From contig NZ_JAUSUT010000001.1 of NCBI RefSeq assembly GCF_030814215.1, forward strand, positions 6,758,001 through 6,822,000: DNA of 64,000 nt. Direction: 5' to 3'. Positions 24,836-34,008 of the stretch are shown piece by piece. Numbering within the stretch: the stretch's first letter is position 1; each line of letters starts with the position of its first letter. A model generated the notes under the pieces. It did no database searches, had not been told where the DNA came from, and was given only the letters and a program-made list of their open reading frames with translations. Source of the stretch: Amycolatopsis thermophila. GTDB lineage: Bacteria; Actinomycetota; Actinomycetes; Mycobacteriales; Pseudonocardiaceae. A program made the position numbers and the translations under genes.

Positions 24836-24976
24836 AGGCACTGGTCGTCGCGGCCGTATTCCACGGCGTAGCACATCCGCACCGAGATCGGCCAGCAACA
24901 TCCCGGCAGTCCGGCCTGCCCGCGCGCCGGTCAGCTCGAGTACGTGCATGCCCGCGAGCGGACTCGTCTTCGCCAT
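24836..24976 (-). pseudogene. CaiB/BaiF CoA-transferase N-terminal remnant
   Basis: From ATG 24976, with GAGGAGG upstream, the frame reads PLAGMHVLELTGARAG then GMLLADLGADVLRR, the hallmark N-terminus of class III CoA-transferases. After a frameshift VEYGRDDQCLNRGGR continues the same alignment before the sequence switches abruptly to the SDR tail. About 55 of some 400 expected residues remain. The promoter and ribosome binding site appear intact, so a short chimaeric peptide could still be made. Confidence 0.65.
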
Positions 24977-25316
24977 GGGGCCTCCTCGGCGTCGATGCCG
25001 ATAGCCAGTTAACTTTCTCAGCTCTGATGTTGCAATAGTCGAATGACGTGATGTTCAGCCCCTGACGATGGATCCGCCTACGAGGCATCCGTCCTGAACG
25101 CCTGGTAACCATCGTGCCCCGGCACAACTCTCGCAGTCCGTCCATTTTGGGCGTTGACACCGGAGCGCACCCATGGCTAAATCTTCCCGAGGTAGCGTTG
25201 CACTCATCGTCACTGTCTGACAGGTAGTCGACCAATCCCCGTACGACGGCGCGTCCGTCGTGCTGCCTTGCTGTGCTCGGGTACCGCCTGAGCGTCGATG
25301 ATCAGGAAGGTGCGCA
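24977..25316. promoter_or_regulatory. Divergent intergenic region with a motif shared with the LivJ-type promoter
   Basis: About 340 bases without genes between the CoA-transferase remnant (minus) and the first binding lipoprotein (plus). GAATGACGTGATGTTCA at 25041-25057 matches GAATGACGTTTTGTTCA at 43892-43908 in 15 of 17 bases. Each lies 45-65 bp upstream of a minus-strand start. A common regulator is likely but unidentified. Confidence 0.5.
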
Positions 25317-26867
25317 ATGAGGCGTGCAGGCCGTGCTGGGCTGATGATCGCGGTATTCTCACTGCTGGTCGCCGCGTGCGGCGGACCGGGTGGTGGCGCT
25401 TCGCAGCCGGGAGCGCTCAACCGGTCCGCCACGTTGAAGGTCGCCTGGTCCGCAGCCCCGGGCTCGCTGGACCCGCATCACACCCCGGTGCCCTCTGCCG
25501 CGTTTCCCTACCTCGCACCGGTCTACGACCGGTTGACCCGCCTCGCGGCCGGTCCAGAAATCGAGCCGATGCTGGCGACGTCGTGGCAGTTCGCACCGGA
25601 CGGCAAATCGGTCGAGTTCAAGCTGCGCGACGGCGTCACCTTCAGCGACGGCGCCCCGGTCGACGCCGCGGCCGTCAAGGCCAGCCTCGACCGCGCGCGC
25701 ACACCGGATGCCACGACCCGCACCGATCTGGCGATGGTCACGTCGGTCGACGTCGTCGACCCGCACACCGTGCGCGTCAGCGCCAACCGGCCCGCGGACG
25801 ACCTGCCCGCGGTCCTGTCCGACACGGCGGGCAGCATCATCAGTCCCCGTGCCATCGACTCGCCGGATCTGGCGCAGCACCCGGTCGGATCGGGTCCGTA
25901 CCAGGTCACCGCGGTGCGCAGCGGGGATCGGGTGACCTACACCCGGCGGGACGGCTACTGGGATCCCGACGCGCAGCGGACCGCAGGACTCGAGGTGGTA
26001 AGCGTACCCGACCCGAACGCACGACTCGCCGCGCTGCGCTCCCGGCAGCTGGACATGGTGCTCACCGACCTGACCCAGGGACCCGAGGTGGCACATCTGG
26101 GATCCGGGTTCTCGTCGCACCTGTTCGCGCCCTCGCGCGTCTACGGGATGATCCTCAACACCAGCGCGCCGAACCTCTCCGACGTCCGAGTGCGCCAGGC
26201 CCTCGGGATGGCGGTCGACCGCAAGGTCATCAGCGAGACGCTCATGAAGAACTCGTGCGCGCCGACGACGCAACGGCTGGCGGCGCCGGGCAGCCAGGGG
26301 CACGTTGCCGACCTTCCCGATACACCCGCGCCCGACCTGGCCGGTGCGCGCGCCCTGCTCGCCCAGGCCGGTGTGCCCTCCGGCTTCACCATGACCGTCC
26401 TCGTCGGGACCGGGCTGCAGCCCCAGAACGACCTCGCTGTGGCGCTGCAGAACCAGCTCGGCCAGATCGGCGTGCGGCTGAACATCCAGCCGATGGAAAT
26501 CACCCAGGCGCAAGCGAAGTTCGGACGCGGGCAGGCCGACGGGCTGGTCCACGCGCAAATCACCTCGGCGACGCCCGCGCTGACTCTGCGCGACAACTTC
26601 CTCAACCAGGCGCGGTTCCCTGGCGCGCTTCCCGCGGGCCTGGCCGACACCGTGAACCAGGCGTTCGATCCCTCCCTCGACGCCGCGGCCCGCGACCGGT
26701 TGCTGCAGCAGGCGAACCGGACGATCTCCGAGCAGGCACTGGTCACGTTCGTCTGCGCCTCCGGCGCGTTGTTCGCCTACTCCAACAAGGTCGACGGTGT
26801 GGAGCAGATGGCGCACGCGGACGTGGTCGGCACCTTCGACGTTCGCGGACTCGGCATCCGCGGCTGA
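25317..26867 (+). CDS. Peptide/nickel-type ABC transporter substrate-binding lipoprotein (first copy)
   Basis: A 516-residue family-5 extracellular solute-binding protein. The lipobox LLVAAC ends at Cys21, so it is an exported lipoprotein. Family signatures include SLDPHHTPVPS, LATSWQFAPDGKSVEFKLRD, FSDGAPVDAAAVKASLDRA and VRQALGMAVDRKVI. AGGAAGG precedes ATG 25317. It is the first gene of an operon with a second binding protein, two ATPases and two permeases. The ligand is not readable; adjacent catabolic genes hint at a small organic ligand instead of peptides. Confidence 0.88.
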   Translation: MRRAGRAGLMIAVFSLLVAACGGPGGGASQPGALNRSATLKVAWSAAPGSLDPHHTPVPSAAFPYLAPVYDRLTRLAAGPEIEPMLATSWQFAPDGKSVEFKLRDGVTFSDGAPVDAAAVKASLDRARTPDATTRTDLAMVTSVDVVDPHTVRVSANRPADDLPAVLSDTAGSIISPRAIDSPDLAQHPVGSGPYQVTAVRSGDRVTYTRRDGYWDPDAQRTAGLEVVSVPDPNARLAALRSRQLDMVLTDLTQGPEVAHLGSGFSSHLFAPSRVYGMILNTSAPNLSDVRVRQALGMAVDRKVISETLMKNSCAPTTQRLAAPGSQGHVADLPDTPAPDLAGARALLAQAGVPSGFTMTVLVGTGLQPQNDLAVALQNQLGQIGVRLNIQPMEITQAQAKFGRGQADGLVHAQITSATPALTLRDNFLNQARFPGALPAGLADTVNQAFDPSLDAAARDRLLQQANRTISEQALVTFVCASGALFAYSNKVDGVEQMAHADVVGTFDVRGLGIRG

Positions 26868-26941
26868 TCGACCGCGCAACTCTTGAACGCCGGCAACCCG
26901 GCACAGACAGCAGTTCCGATGGTGTGGGGGTTATACACACG

Positions 26942-28513
26942 ATGCGCAACCACTGCCGCCGATGGAAACTCGGCCTCGCACTCGTCACGGTCGTGACCGT
27001 GCTTCTGTGCGCATGCGGCGGGAACGGCGGGAGCCCGGCCGGCGGAGCTGCGGACCCGAACGCGACGCTCCGCTTCGGCTACACGGTCACCCCGACGGGC
27101 CTCGACCCGCACGTCGCGCCCTCGGTGATCGCCCAGACGCCGTACCTGTTCCCGCTCTACGACCGGCTGACCCAGATCACCGCCGGGCCCAAGCTCGAGC
27201 CCATGGTGGCGAAGGCGTGGACGTTCGCTCCGGACGGCCGGTCGGTCACCTTCGCACTGCGCGACGACGTGAGCTTCCACGACGGCACCCCGCTGCGGGC
27301 GGACGCGGTCAAGGCCAGCCTGGACCGGGCGCTCACACTGCCCGCCTCCACCGTCAAAAGCCAGCTCTCGATGATCAGCGCGGTGACCGTCGTCGACCCC
27401 CTGACCGTCCGGATCGACACCAACCGCTCCGCCCCGGACCTGCCCTACGCGCTTTCGGCCACCGCGGGCTCCATCATCAACCCGAAGTCGATCGGCCGCC
27501 CCGACCTCGACCGGGTCCCGGACGGTTCGGGGCCTTACGTCGCGGAGTCGGTCCGGCTCGGTGACGGCGTCACCTACAAGCGAGCGCCGTCGTACTGGGA
27601 TCCCCGGGCGATCAAGCTCGCGGGCCTCGAGATCCGTGGCATCACCAACGACAACGCGCGGCTCAGCGCCCTGCGCTCGGGCGAGATCGACGCGATGCTG
27701 TCCAAAGTCGGCCAGTACGACAAGGCGTCCTCGCTCGGGCCCGGCTTCGCTTTCCACTCCTATCCCGCCGCGGCGACATACGCGATCTTCCTGAACACCG
27801 CGCACCCCGTTCTCGACCGGGTGAAGGTTCGCCAGGCCCTGAACTACGCGATCGACCGGGACGCGCTCAACCGCGCCGTCCTGGCCGGGCAGTGCCCGCC
27901 CAACGGGCAACCGCTCACCCAGGTCTACCAGGGCGCCGGGTACCTCCCGAGTCCGCCCGTGACCTACACCCACGACGTGGCGAAGGCGAAGCAGCTGCTC
28001 GCCGAGGCGGGCGTGCCGGACGGCTTCGAGATGAAGATGCTCGTCGCCGCGGGCCTGTCACCGCAGGACCGGATGGCGCCCGTCGTGCAGGCGCAGCTCG
28101 CCGAGATCGGGGTCAAGGTGACCATCGACTCCCAGGACGCCGTCCAGGCGTTCGCGATGTGGAAGCCCGGCACCACGGCCGATGCCTACCTGCAGACGCG
28201 CACGGCGGGGCCGACCGGGGCCATGACCCTGCGGGACAGCTACCTCCTGCCGGGACGCTCGCCGGGGCCGATGCCCGGCGGCTTCGCCGACGCCGTCACC
28301 GCGGCCTTCGACGCCGGGTTGTCCGCCGACCAGGTCGACCACACGCTGCAGACGGCTTCCACCCTGGCCGTCGAGCAGCCACCGGACGTGTTCCTGTGTG
28401 CCCTGCCCACGCAGGTGGCCTACCGCAGCGGAGTCGTCGGCATGGACTCCATGGGCCAGTCGGATTTCCAGGGTGTCGTCGACCTGCGTTACGTCGGCAT
28501 GACGAAGCGCTGA
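26942..28513 (+). CDS. Peptide/nickel-type ABC transporter substrate-binding lipoprotein (second copy)
   Basis: A 523-residue paralogue of the preceding protein. The start ATG 26942 gives a leader ending in the lipobox LLCAC (Cys25). TGLDPHVAPSVIAQTPYLFP, AKAWTFAPDGRSVTFALRD, FHDGTPLRADAVKASLDRAL and VRQALNYAIDRDAL align with the first copy throughout, so this is a tandem duplication that has diverged. A 74-base gap separates them. Two receptors feeding one permease would broaden substrate range. Confidence 0.88.
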   Translation: MRNHCRRWKLGLALVTVVTVLLCACGGNGGSPAGGAADPNATLRFGYTVTPTGLDPHVAPSVIAQTPYLFPLYDRLTQITAGPKLEPMVAKAWTFAPDGRSVTFALRDDVSFHDGTPLRADAVKASLDRALTLPASTVKSQLSMISAVTVVDPLTVRIDTNRSAPDLPYALSATAGSIINPKSIGRPDLDRVPDGSGPYVAESVRLGDGVTYKRAPSYWDPRAIKLAGLEIRGITNDNARLSALRSGEIDAMLSKVGQYDKASSLGPGFAFHSYPAAATYAIFLNTAHPVLDRVKVRQALNYAIDRDALNRAVLAGQCPPNGQPLTQVYQGAGYLPSPPVTYTHDVAKAKQLLAEAGVPDGFEMKMLVAAGLSPQDRMAPVVQAQLAEIGVKVTIDSQDAVQAFAMWKPGTTADAYLQTRTAGPTGAMTLRDSYLLPGRSPGPMPGGFADAVTAAFDAGLSADQVDHTLQTASTLAVEQPPDVFLCALPTQVAYRSGVVGMDSMGQSDFQGVVDLRYVGMTKR

Positions 28514-28574
28514 GGAGAAAAACCCCGATGATGAGCGGAAAAGCACAACCGCACTGGAGATCCACGATCTCGCG

Positions 28575-29537
28575 GTGGAGTTCCGGACGGAGCGCGGCTG
28601 GGTGCGCGTGGTCGACGGGGTGGACCTGACCGTCGGCCGCGGCGAGACCGTCGGGCTCGTGGGTGAATCGGGGTCCGGCAAGACGGTCACCTCGCTCGCG
28701 GCGATGGGCCTGCTGCCTCGTGGGCAGCATCGGATCCCCCAGGGCACCATCCGGCTCGCGGGGCGCGACCTGATAGGCCTGTCCGAGCGCGCGCTCGCCG
28801 ACCTCCGCGGGGACCAGGTCGCGATGATCTTCCAGGAGCCGCGGCGGAGCCTCGATCCCGCCTTCACCGTCGGCGACCAGATCGCCGAGGTGTTCCGCCG
28901 GCATCGCGGGCTGTCCCGCCGGGCCGCGCTGGGGGAGGCGGCGGCGATGCTGGACGCCGTCGGCATCGCCGACGCGGGCAAGCGGGTACACGACTACCCG
29001 CACCAGTTCAGCGGCGGCATGTGCCAGCGCGTGATGCTGGCCATGGCACTGGCGTGCCGCCCGACCCTGCTCATCGCGGACGAGCCGACGACCGCGCTCG
29101 ACGTGACCGTGCAGGCCGAGATGCTGCGGCTGATGAACGAGATGCAGGCCGAGCTCGGGGTATCGATCCTGTTCATCACACACGATCTCGGTGTGGTCGC
29201 GGAGATGTGCGACCGGGTCGCGGTGATGTACGCCGGGCAGATCGTCGAATCCGGCGTCCTGGAGGAGCTGTTCCACCGTCCCCACCACCCCTACACCGAG
29301 GGGCTGCTGGCGGCCATCCCGGACCACACAGCACCGGGCGAGCGACTGCGTTCGATCCCGGGCGCCGTACCCGCACCGTGGGCCCTGCCGCGGGGGTGCC
29401 GGTTCCATCCGCGCTGCGACTACGCGGTCGCGGGCCGGTGCGATGCCGGGAGCAACCCACTGCACGCCGGCCCCGACGAGCGCCCGGCTCGGTGTGTCCG
29501 GCTCGGCGAGCTCGACCTCGCGGGGGTGCCGCAGTGA
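28575..29537 (+). CDS. ABC transporter ATPase, DppD/OppD type, with disrupted N-terminus
   Basis: A 320-residue ATPase of the peptide/nickel importer family. Walker [12 protein letters not shown], signature [15 protein letters not shown], Walker [14 protein letters not shown] and the C-terminal oligopeptide-type [10 protein letters not shown] are present. The open frame begins at GTG 28575, but homology starts upstream ([17 protein letters not shown]) with no start codon in frame. The well-placed ATG 28528, which has GAGGAG upstream, is one base out of frame; adding one A to the GGAAAAGC run would join them. Either a real frameshift, a sequencing error, slippage, or a non-standard start near 28554. 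Confidence 0.82.
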   Translation: MEFRTERGWVRVVDGVDLTVGRGETVGLVGESGSGKTVTSLAAMGLLPRGQHRIPQGTIRLAGRDLIGLSERALADLRGDQVAMIFQEPRRSLDPAFTVGDQIAEVFRRHRGLSRRAALGEAAAMLDAVGIADAGKRVHDYPHQFSGGMCQRVMLAMALACRPTLLIADEPTTALDVTVQAEMLRLMNEMQAELGVSILFITHDLGVVAEMCDRVAVMYAGQIVESGVLEELFHRPHHPYTEGLLAAIPDHTAPGERLRSIPGAVPAPWALPRGCRFHPRCDYAVAGRCDAGSNPLHAGPDERPARCVRLGELDLAGVPQ

Positions 29538-30412
29538 CCCCGCTGGTGGAGGTTTCCGGGCTGGGCAAGAGCTATCCGGCGCGACGGAACCTGCTCGGCC
29601 GGGTCGTCGAGCGCACTCACGCCGTGCGGGACGTCGGGTTCACCGTCGGCGCGGGCGAGACGCTCGGCATCGTCGGCGAAACCGGTGCGGGCAAGTCGAC
29701 GGTCGGCCGCATGGTGCTGCGCCTGATCGAGCCCGACACCGGTTCGATTCGGATGTTCGGTCAGGACGCGCTGGCGCTCAAGGGGTCCGGCCTGCGTACC
29801 ATGCGCCGCCGGGCGCAGATGATCTTTCAGGATCCGTTCTCGTCGCTGGATCCGCGGATGGTCGTGCGGGATCTGATCGGCGAGTCGCTGACGGTGCACG
29901 AGGGGTTGAAAGGTCGAAGGCGCGACGCCCGCGTCCTCGACCTGCTGACGCGGGTCGGGATGCGCGAGGATCACCTCGACCGGTATCCGCGGGAGTTCTC
30001 CGGCGGGCAGTTGCAGCGCATCGCGATCGCACGGGCGCTGACCACCGCGCCGGACTTCATCGTGTGCGACGAACCGGTCGCCGCGCTCGACGTCTCCATT
30101 CAGGCGCAGGTGCTCAACCTGTTACTGGATCTGCAGGCCGAACGCGGCATCGGTTTCCTGTTCATCTCCCATGACCTCTCGCTGGTACGGTTTCTCGCGC
30201 ACCGCACGATCGTCATGCGCCACGGTGAGATCGTCGAGCAGGGGCCGACGGAACAGCTGTTCTCCGATCCCCGGCATCCCTACACCCAAGCGCTCGTCGC
30301 GGCCATCCCCTCGGCGCGCCCGCGACGCCGGCAGGCCCGCCAGGAGGCAGCGGAGGCAAAGCACAAGACCACGGAACCACAGGACGACCCGGCCGTCGGA
30401 TCGGAGGTCTGA
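29534..30412 (+). CDS. ABC transporter ATPase, DppF/OppF type
   Basis: A 292-residue second ATPase of the importer. Walker A GETGAGKSTVG, signature FSGGQLQRIAIARAL, Walker B FIVCDEPVAALDV and the switch histidine in LFISHDLSLVR are intact. The GTG start overlaps the stop of the first ATPase as GTGA. The C-terminal 30 residues are a charged tail rich in Arg and Lys not needed for function. It forms the heterodimeric motor with the upstream ATPase. Confidence 0.9.
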   Translation: MTPLVEVSGLGKSYPARRNLLGRVVERTHAVRDVGFTVGAGETLGIVGETGAGKSTVGRMVLRLIEPDTGSIRMFGQDALALKGSGLRTMRRRAQMIFQDPFSSLDPRMVVRDLIGESLTVHEGLKGRRRDARVLDLLTRVGMREDHLDRYPREFSGGQLQRIAIARALTTAPDFIVCDEPVAALDVSIQAQVLNLLLDLQAERGIGFLFISHDLSLVRFLAHRTIVMRHGEIVEQGPTEQLFSDPRHPYTQALVAAIPSARPRRRQARQEAAEAKHKTTEPQDDPAVGSEV

Positions 30413-30415
30413 CCG

Positions 30416-31360
30416 GTGCTGCGCATCGTCGTGCGACGGATCCTGTCGGCCATCCCGCTGCTGATCGTCCTGAGCTTCTTCGTCTTCGTCCTGCTCGATC
30501 TCATGCAGGGCAACGCCGCCGCGGCCGCGGCGGGCGAGAACGCGACGCCCCAGGACATCGCGGCCGCGGAGACCCGGCTCGGCCTCGACAAGCCCCTCCT
30601 CGTGCGATACTGGATCTGGCTCACCCACGCCATCCGTGGCGACCTGGGCACCTCGCTGACGTCCAGCCAGTCGGTCACCAGCCTGATCACCGAGCGCATC
30701 CCCATCACCCTGTCGCTCGCCCTGGTCACCCTGGTGATCGCGGTGCTGGTCGGTGTCCCGGCAGGCGTCACGGCCGCGTTGCACGCGAACCGCCTGCTGG
30801 ACAGGGTGATCACCGCGATCACCTCCGTCCTGATGGCGGTGCCGCCTTTCGTCATCGGGCTGGTGCTGGTGCTGGTGTTCGCGATCAGCGCGTCGATGCT
30901 GCCGGCCACGGGCTACAGCCCGATCGGTGAGAATGGCTTCGGGGACTGGCTGAGCCATCTCCTGCTCCCCGCGCTCGCCCTGGCCGCGATCTCCGGTGCC
31001 GAGGTGGCCCGGCAGACGCGGGCCGCGATGGCCGACACCCTGGGCCAGGACTTCATGCGGACCGCGCGCTCAAAGGGCCTGCGCGCCCCCGTGATCATCG
31101 GCAAGCACGGGCTGAAGAACGCGGGCGTCCCGATAGTGACGATCGTCGGCTTGCAGGCGAGCCGGATCCTCGCGGGCTCGGTCACCATCGAGTTCGTCTT
31201 CGCGTTGCCGGGCTTCGGCAGTCTCGCGGTCACCGCGGTCAACCAGCGCGACGTTCCGGTGATCCTCGGCGTGGTCATGGCCAGCGCGGTGGCCGTGCTG
31301 ATCGTCAACCTGATCGTCGACGTGTCCTACGGCTATTTCAACCCGAGACTCCGGCGATGA
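30416..31360 (+). CDS. ABC transporter permease, DppB type
   Basis: A 314-residue permease with about six transmembrane segments. The family N-terminus RRILSAIPLLIVLSFFVFVL, the loop GLDKPLLVRYWIWL and the EAA coupling-helix region (TARSKGLRAPVIIGKHGLKN) are all present. It starts three bases after the ATPase stop. With the DppC-type permease downstream it forms the channel. Confidence 0.9.
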   Translation: MLRIVVRRILSAIPLLIVLSFFVFVLLDLMQGNAAAAAAGENATPQDIAAAETRLGLDKPLLVRYWIWLTHAIRGDLGTSLTSSQSVTSLITERIPITLSLALVTLVIAVLVGVPAGVTAALHANRLLDRVITAITSVLMAVPPFVIGLVLVLVFAISASMLPATGYSPIGENGFGDWLSHLLLPALALAAISGAEVARQTRAAMADTLGQDFMRTARSKGLRAPVIIGKHGLKNAGVPIVTIVGLQASRILAGSVTIEFVFALPGFGSLAVTAVNQRDVPVILGVVMASAVAVLIVNLIVDVSYGYFNPRLRR

Positions 31361-31394
31361 CACCAAGCCCGAACCGCTCGGCGAGGAGCAGGCG

Positions 31395-32396
31395 ATGACC
31401 CAGACCTCCACCACCGCGCCCACGCCTGCCGAGGCCCCCCTCGCAGGCAGACGACGGCGTGCGGGCCGCACCGTGCGGCAGCTTCGACGCAACCGCTCGG
31501 TGATGATCGCGCTGGGCTTCCTGGTACTCGTGGCGCTGGCCGCGGTACTGGCACCGGTGCTGGCCCCGGCCGATCCGGCCGCCCAGGACCTGGTAAACCA
31601 GCTCCAGGGCCCCAGCTCCGCGCACCTGCTCGGCACCGACAACTTCGGCCGGGACGTGTTGGCCCGCGCCCTGTTCGGCGCACGGGTCACGCTGCTCGCG
31701 GTGATCCAGGCGCTGGCCATCGCCGGGGTGGCGGGCATTCCGCTGGGGCTGGTCGCCGGGTTCGCCGGCCGCTGGGTGGACGCGGTGCTCAGCCGTATTT
31801 CGGACGCGCTGCTCAGCCTCCCGCCGCTGATCCTCGCGCTGGCCATCGTCGGGATCCTCGGCCCGGGTCTGACCAACGTCATGATCGCTATCGGGGTCGT
31901 TCTCGCGCCGCCGCTGTTCCGCCTGGCCCGCGGTGCCGCGCAATCGATCACGAGGGAGACCTTCGTCGAGGCGTGCCGGGCGATGGGCTACTCGCCATGG
32001 CGCATCGTGTGGCGGCACGTGCTGCCCAACGCCAGCTCGCCGCTGCTGGTCCAGCTGACGTTCTCGGCCGGCGTGATCATCATCGCCGAAGCGAGCCTGA
32101 GCTTCCTCGGGCTCGGCGTCCAGCCCCCCGACGCGAGCTGGGGAACGATGCTGCGGGACGCGTTCGACGCGATCTACGACTCGCCCTGGTTCATGGCCGC
32201 CCCGGCCGTGCTGATCGTACTGACGATCCTGGCCTTCGCCGTCCTCGGCGACGGCCTGCGGGACGCGCTCGAAGGCCGCGGCATCACCACCGACCGCGGA
32301 CCCCGGGGCGTCCGCCGACTCGTCCGGATGGCGACCACCCGCGGCCACCGAGCACAACCTGAACCCGGGGAGGACAAGACACGGACAGCACCGTGA
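31395..32396 (+). CDS. ABC transporter permease, DppC type
   Basis: A 333-residue permease. The N-terminal cytosolic segment precedes FLVLVALAAVLAPVLAPADP, then GTDNFGRDVLARALFGARVT, the DppC hallmark, and the coupling helix EACRAMGYSPWRIVWRHVLP. The C-terminus is a basic tail. Last gene of the six-gene operon (two binding proteins, two ATPases, two permeases). A 280-base gap with no obvious terminator separates it from the convergent acyl-CoA dehydrogenase. Confidence 0.9.
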   Translation: MTQTSTTAPTPAEAPLAGRRRRAGRTVRQLRRNRSVMIALGFLVLVALAAVLAPVLAPADPAAQDLVNQLQGPSSAHLLGTDNFGRDVLARALFGARVTLLAVIQALAIAGVAGIPLGLVAGFAGRWVDAVLSRISDALLSLPPLILALAIVGILGPGLTNVMIAIGVVLAPPLFRLARGAAQSITRETFVEACRAMGYSPWRIVWRHVLPNASSPLLVQLTFSAGVIIIAEASLSFLGLGVQPPDASWGTMLRDAFDAIYDSPWFMAAPAVLIVLTILAFAVLGDGLRDALEGRGITTDRGPRGVRRLVRMATTRGHRAQPEPGEDKTRTAP

Positions 32397-32676
32397 ATGC
32401 GAACCGTCCGCCGACCTTCGACCCCGCGTCCGGTCGCCCCTCGCGACGGCTCCTCGGCCTTGATGCGCCGCTACGATCCCAGTCACGTCGGGCCCCGGGA
32501 TCGACTCACCTTCTGGTGAACGCGCTGCCGCCGGCCGCTCGCTGATCCTGACCTCCACCCGGCATGGGTTGGGGAACAGCGGATACCAGTTCGGGTCGGC
32601 TGCCCGAGCGGTTGGTCATGTTGCCGGCGTTGTCGGTGTCCCAGTAGTGACCGCGGCAGACATGTGCGCTCCGTCC

Positions 32677-33996
32677 TCAATTCTCGCCCGCGGGCGCGGG
32701 GACGTCCTCGAGGATGTGGGCATACCGCTTGCGCGCCGCCTCCAGCTTCGGCGGGATGTGCTCGCTCGGGAACAGGCCGTCTGCCGGCTCGGCAGTCTTC
32801 AGCAGGCCCTTCGCGACTGTGAACCGGTGCACCTCGGTCGGTCCGTCCGCCAGGCCCATCACCGGGACGTGCTGCCACCAACCGGCCAGGGGGAGCTCGC
32901 CGGTGGTGCCGAGCGCCCCGTGGATCTGGATCGCCCGGTGGATGATGTCGTGGTAGACCTTCGCCATCGCGACTTTCGAGGACGCGATCAGTGAGCGCGC
33001 CGAGCCGTGCGGTTGCGTGTCGATCGTCCACGCGGTGTAGAGCACGAGCAGTCGCAGCTGGGTCAGCTCGATCGAGGAGTCCGCGATGAACGCCTGCACC
33101 GCCTGCGTGTCACCGAGCCGCCGGCCCTGGGTCCGCCGCGAGACCGCCCGCTCCACCATCATGTCGAGCGCCCGCTGACACTTGCCGACGGTGCGCATGG
33201 CGTGGTGGATCCGGCCGCCGCCCAGGCGGGCCTGGGCCACCGCGAAGCCGCCGCCCGGCCGGCCCAACATGGCGTCGGCGGGGACACGGACCTGGTTGTA
33301 GCGGATGTAGGCATGACTGCCCTCATCGAGCGAGGACCGCTCCCCCATGGTCGCGACGTTGCGGACGATCTCGACGCCCGGCGTCTCGGCAGGCACGATG
33401 AACATCGACATCCGGCGGTGCGGCGCGGCCTCGGGGTCGGTCACCGCCATCACGATGAGGAAGGACGCGTAGCGGGCGTTCGACGAGAACCACTTCTCCC
33501 CGTCGATGACCCACTCATCACCCTCCTGCCAGGCGCGGCACACGAACTCCTTGGGGTCCGCCCCGGCCTGGGGCTCGGTCATCGAGAAGGCGGAGACCAG
33601 GTCGCCGTCGAGCAGCGGCTGCAGGTACTGCTTCTTCTGCTCGTTCGTGCCGAACATGGCGAGGATCTCGGCGTTTCCGGTGTCCGGCGCGGCGGTGCCG
33701 AAGACCGTGGGGGCCCACAGCGATCTGCCGAGGATCTCGTTGAGGAGGGCGAGCTTTACCTGCCCGTAGCCGTGACCGCCGAGTTCCGGACCGAGGTGGC
33801 AGGCCCAGAGGCCCTGCTCCTTCACCCTCTCCCGCAGCGGGCGCAGGATCGCGCGGGACTTCTGGTTGTGCACGTCGAACGGGTCACCAGAGTGCGGGAA
33901 GAGGAGGTCCAGGGGCTCAACCTCCTCGGCGACGAACCGGGCCGCCCAGTCCAACTTGGTCTGGAACTCCGGCTCCACACTGAAATCGAACACCAT
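32677..33996 (-). CDS. Acyl-CoA dehydrogenase, ACAD10/11-like
   Basis: A 439-residue flavoprotein introducing an alpha,beta double bond into an acyl-CoA. The N-terminus FDFSVEPEFQTKLDWAARFV and LGPELGGHGYGQVKL, the FAD/acyl loop FSMTEPQAGADPKEFV, and the C-terminal QIHGALGTTGELPLAGWWQH are visible. It is 12 bases downstream of an APH-like kinase. Acyl-CoA dehydrogenases of this length paired with a phosphotransferase are known from bacteria that degrade hydroxylated acyl-CoAs (4-hydroxyacyl phosphorylation), the bacterial counterpart of the fused ACAD10/11. Substrate remains inferred. Confidence 0.87.
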   Translation of the reverse strand: MVFDFSVEPEFQTKLDWAARFVAEEVEPLDLLFPHSGDPFDVHNQKSRAILRPLRERVKEQGLWACHLGPELGGHGYGQVKLALLNEILGRSLWAPTVFGTAAPDTGNAEILAMFGTNEQKKQYLQPLLDGDLVSAFSMTEPQAGADPKEFVCRAWQEGDEWVIDGEKWFSSNARYASFLIVMAVTDPEAAPHRRMSMFIVPAETPGVEIVRNVATMGERSSLDEGSHAYIRYNQVRVPADAMLGRPGGGFAVAQARLGGGRIHHAMRTVGKCQRALDMMVERAVSRRTQGRRLGDTQAVQAFIADSSIELTQLRLLVLYTAWTIDTQPHGSARSLIASSKVAMAKVYHDIIHRAIQIHGALGTTGELPLAGWWQHVPVMGLADGPTEVHRFTVAKGLLKTAEPADGLFPSEHIPPKLEAARKRYAHILEDVPAPAGEN

Positions 33997-34008
33997 CGTC
34001 CTCCTCGG

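Noticed and set aside
32397-32676. Terminator between the DppC-type permease and the convergent acyl-CoA dehydrogenase
   Set aside because: I could not find a convincing stem-loop in this gap.
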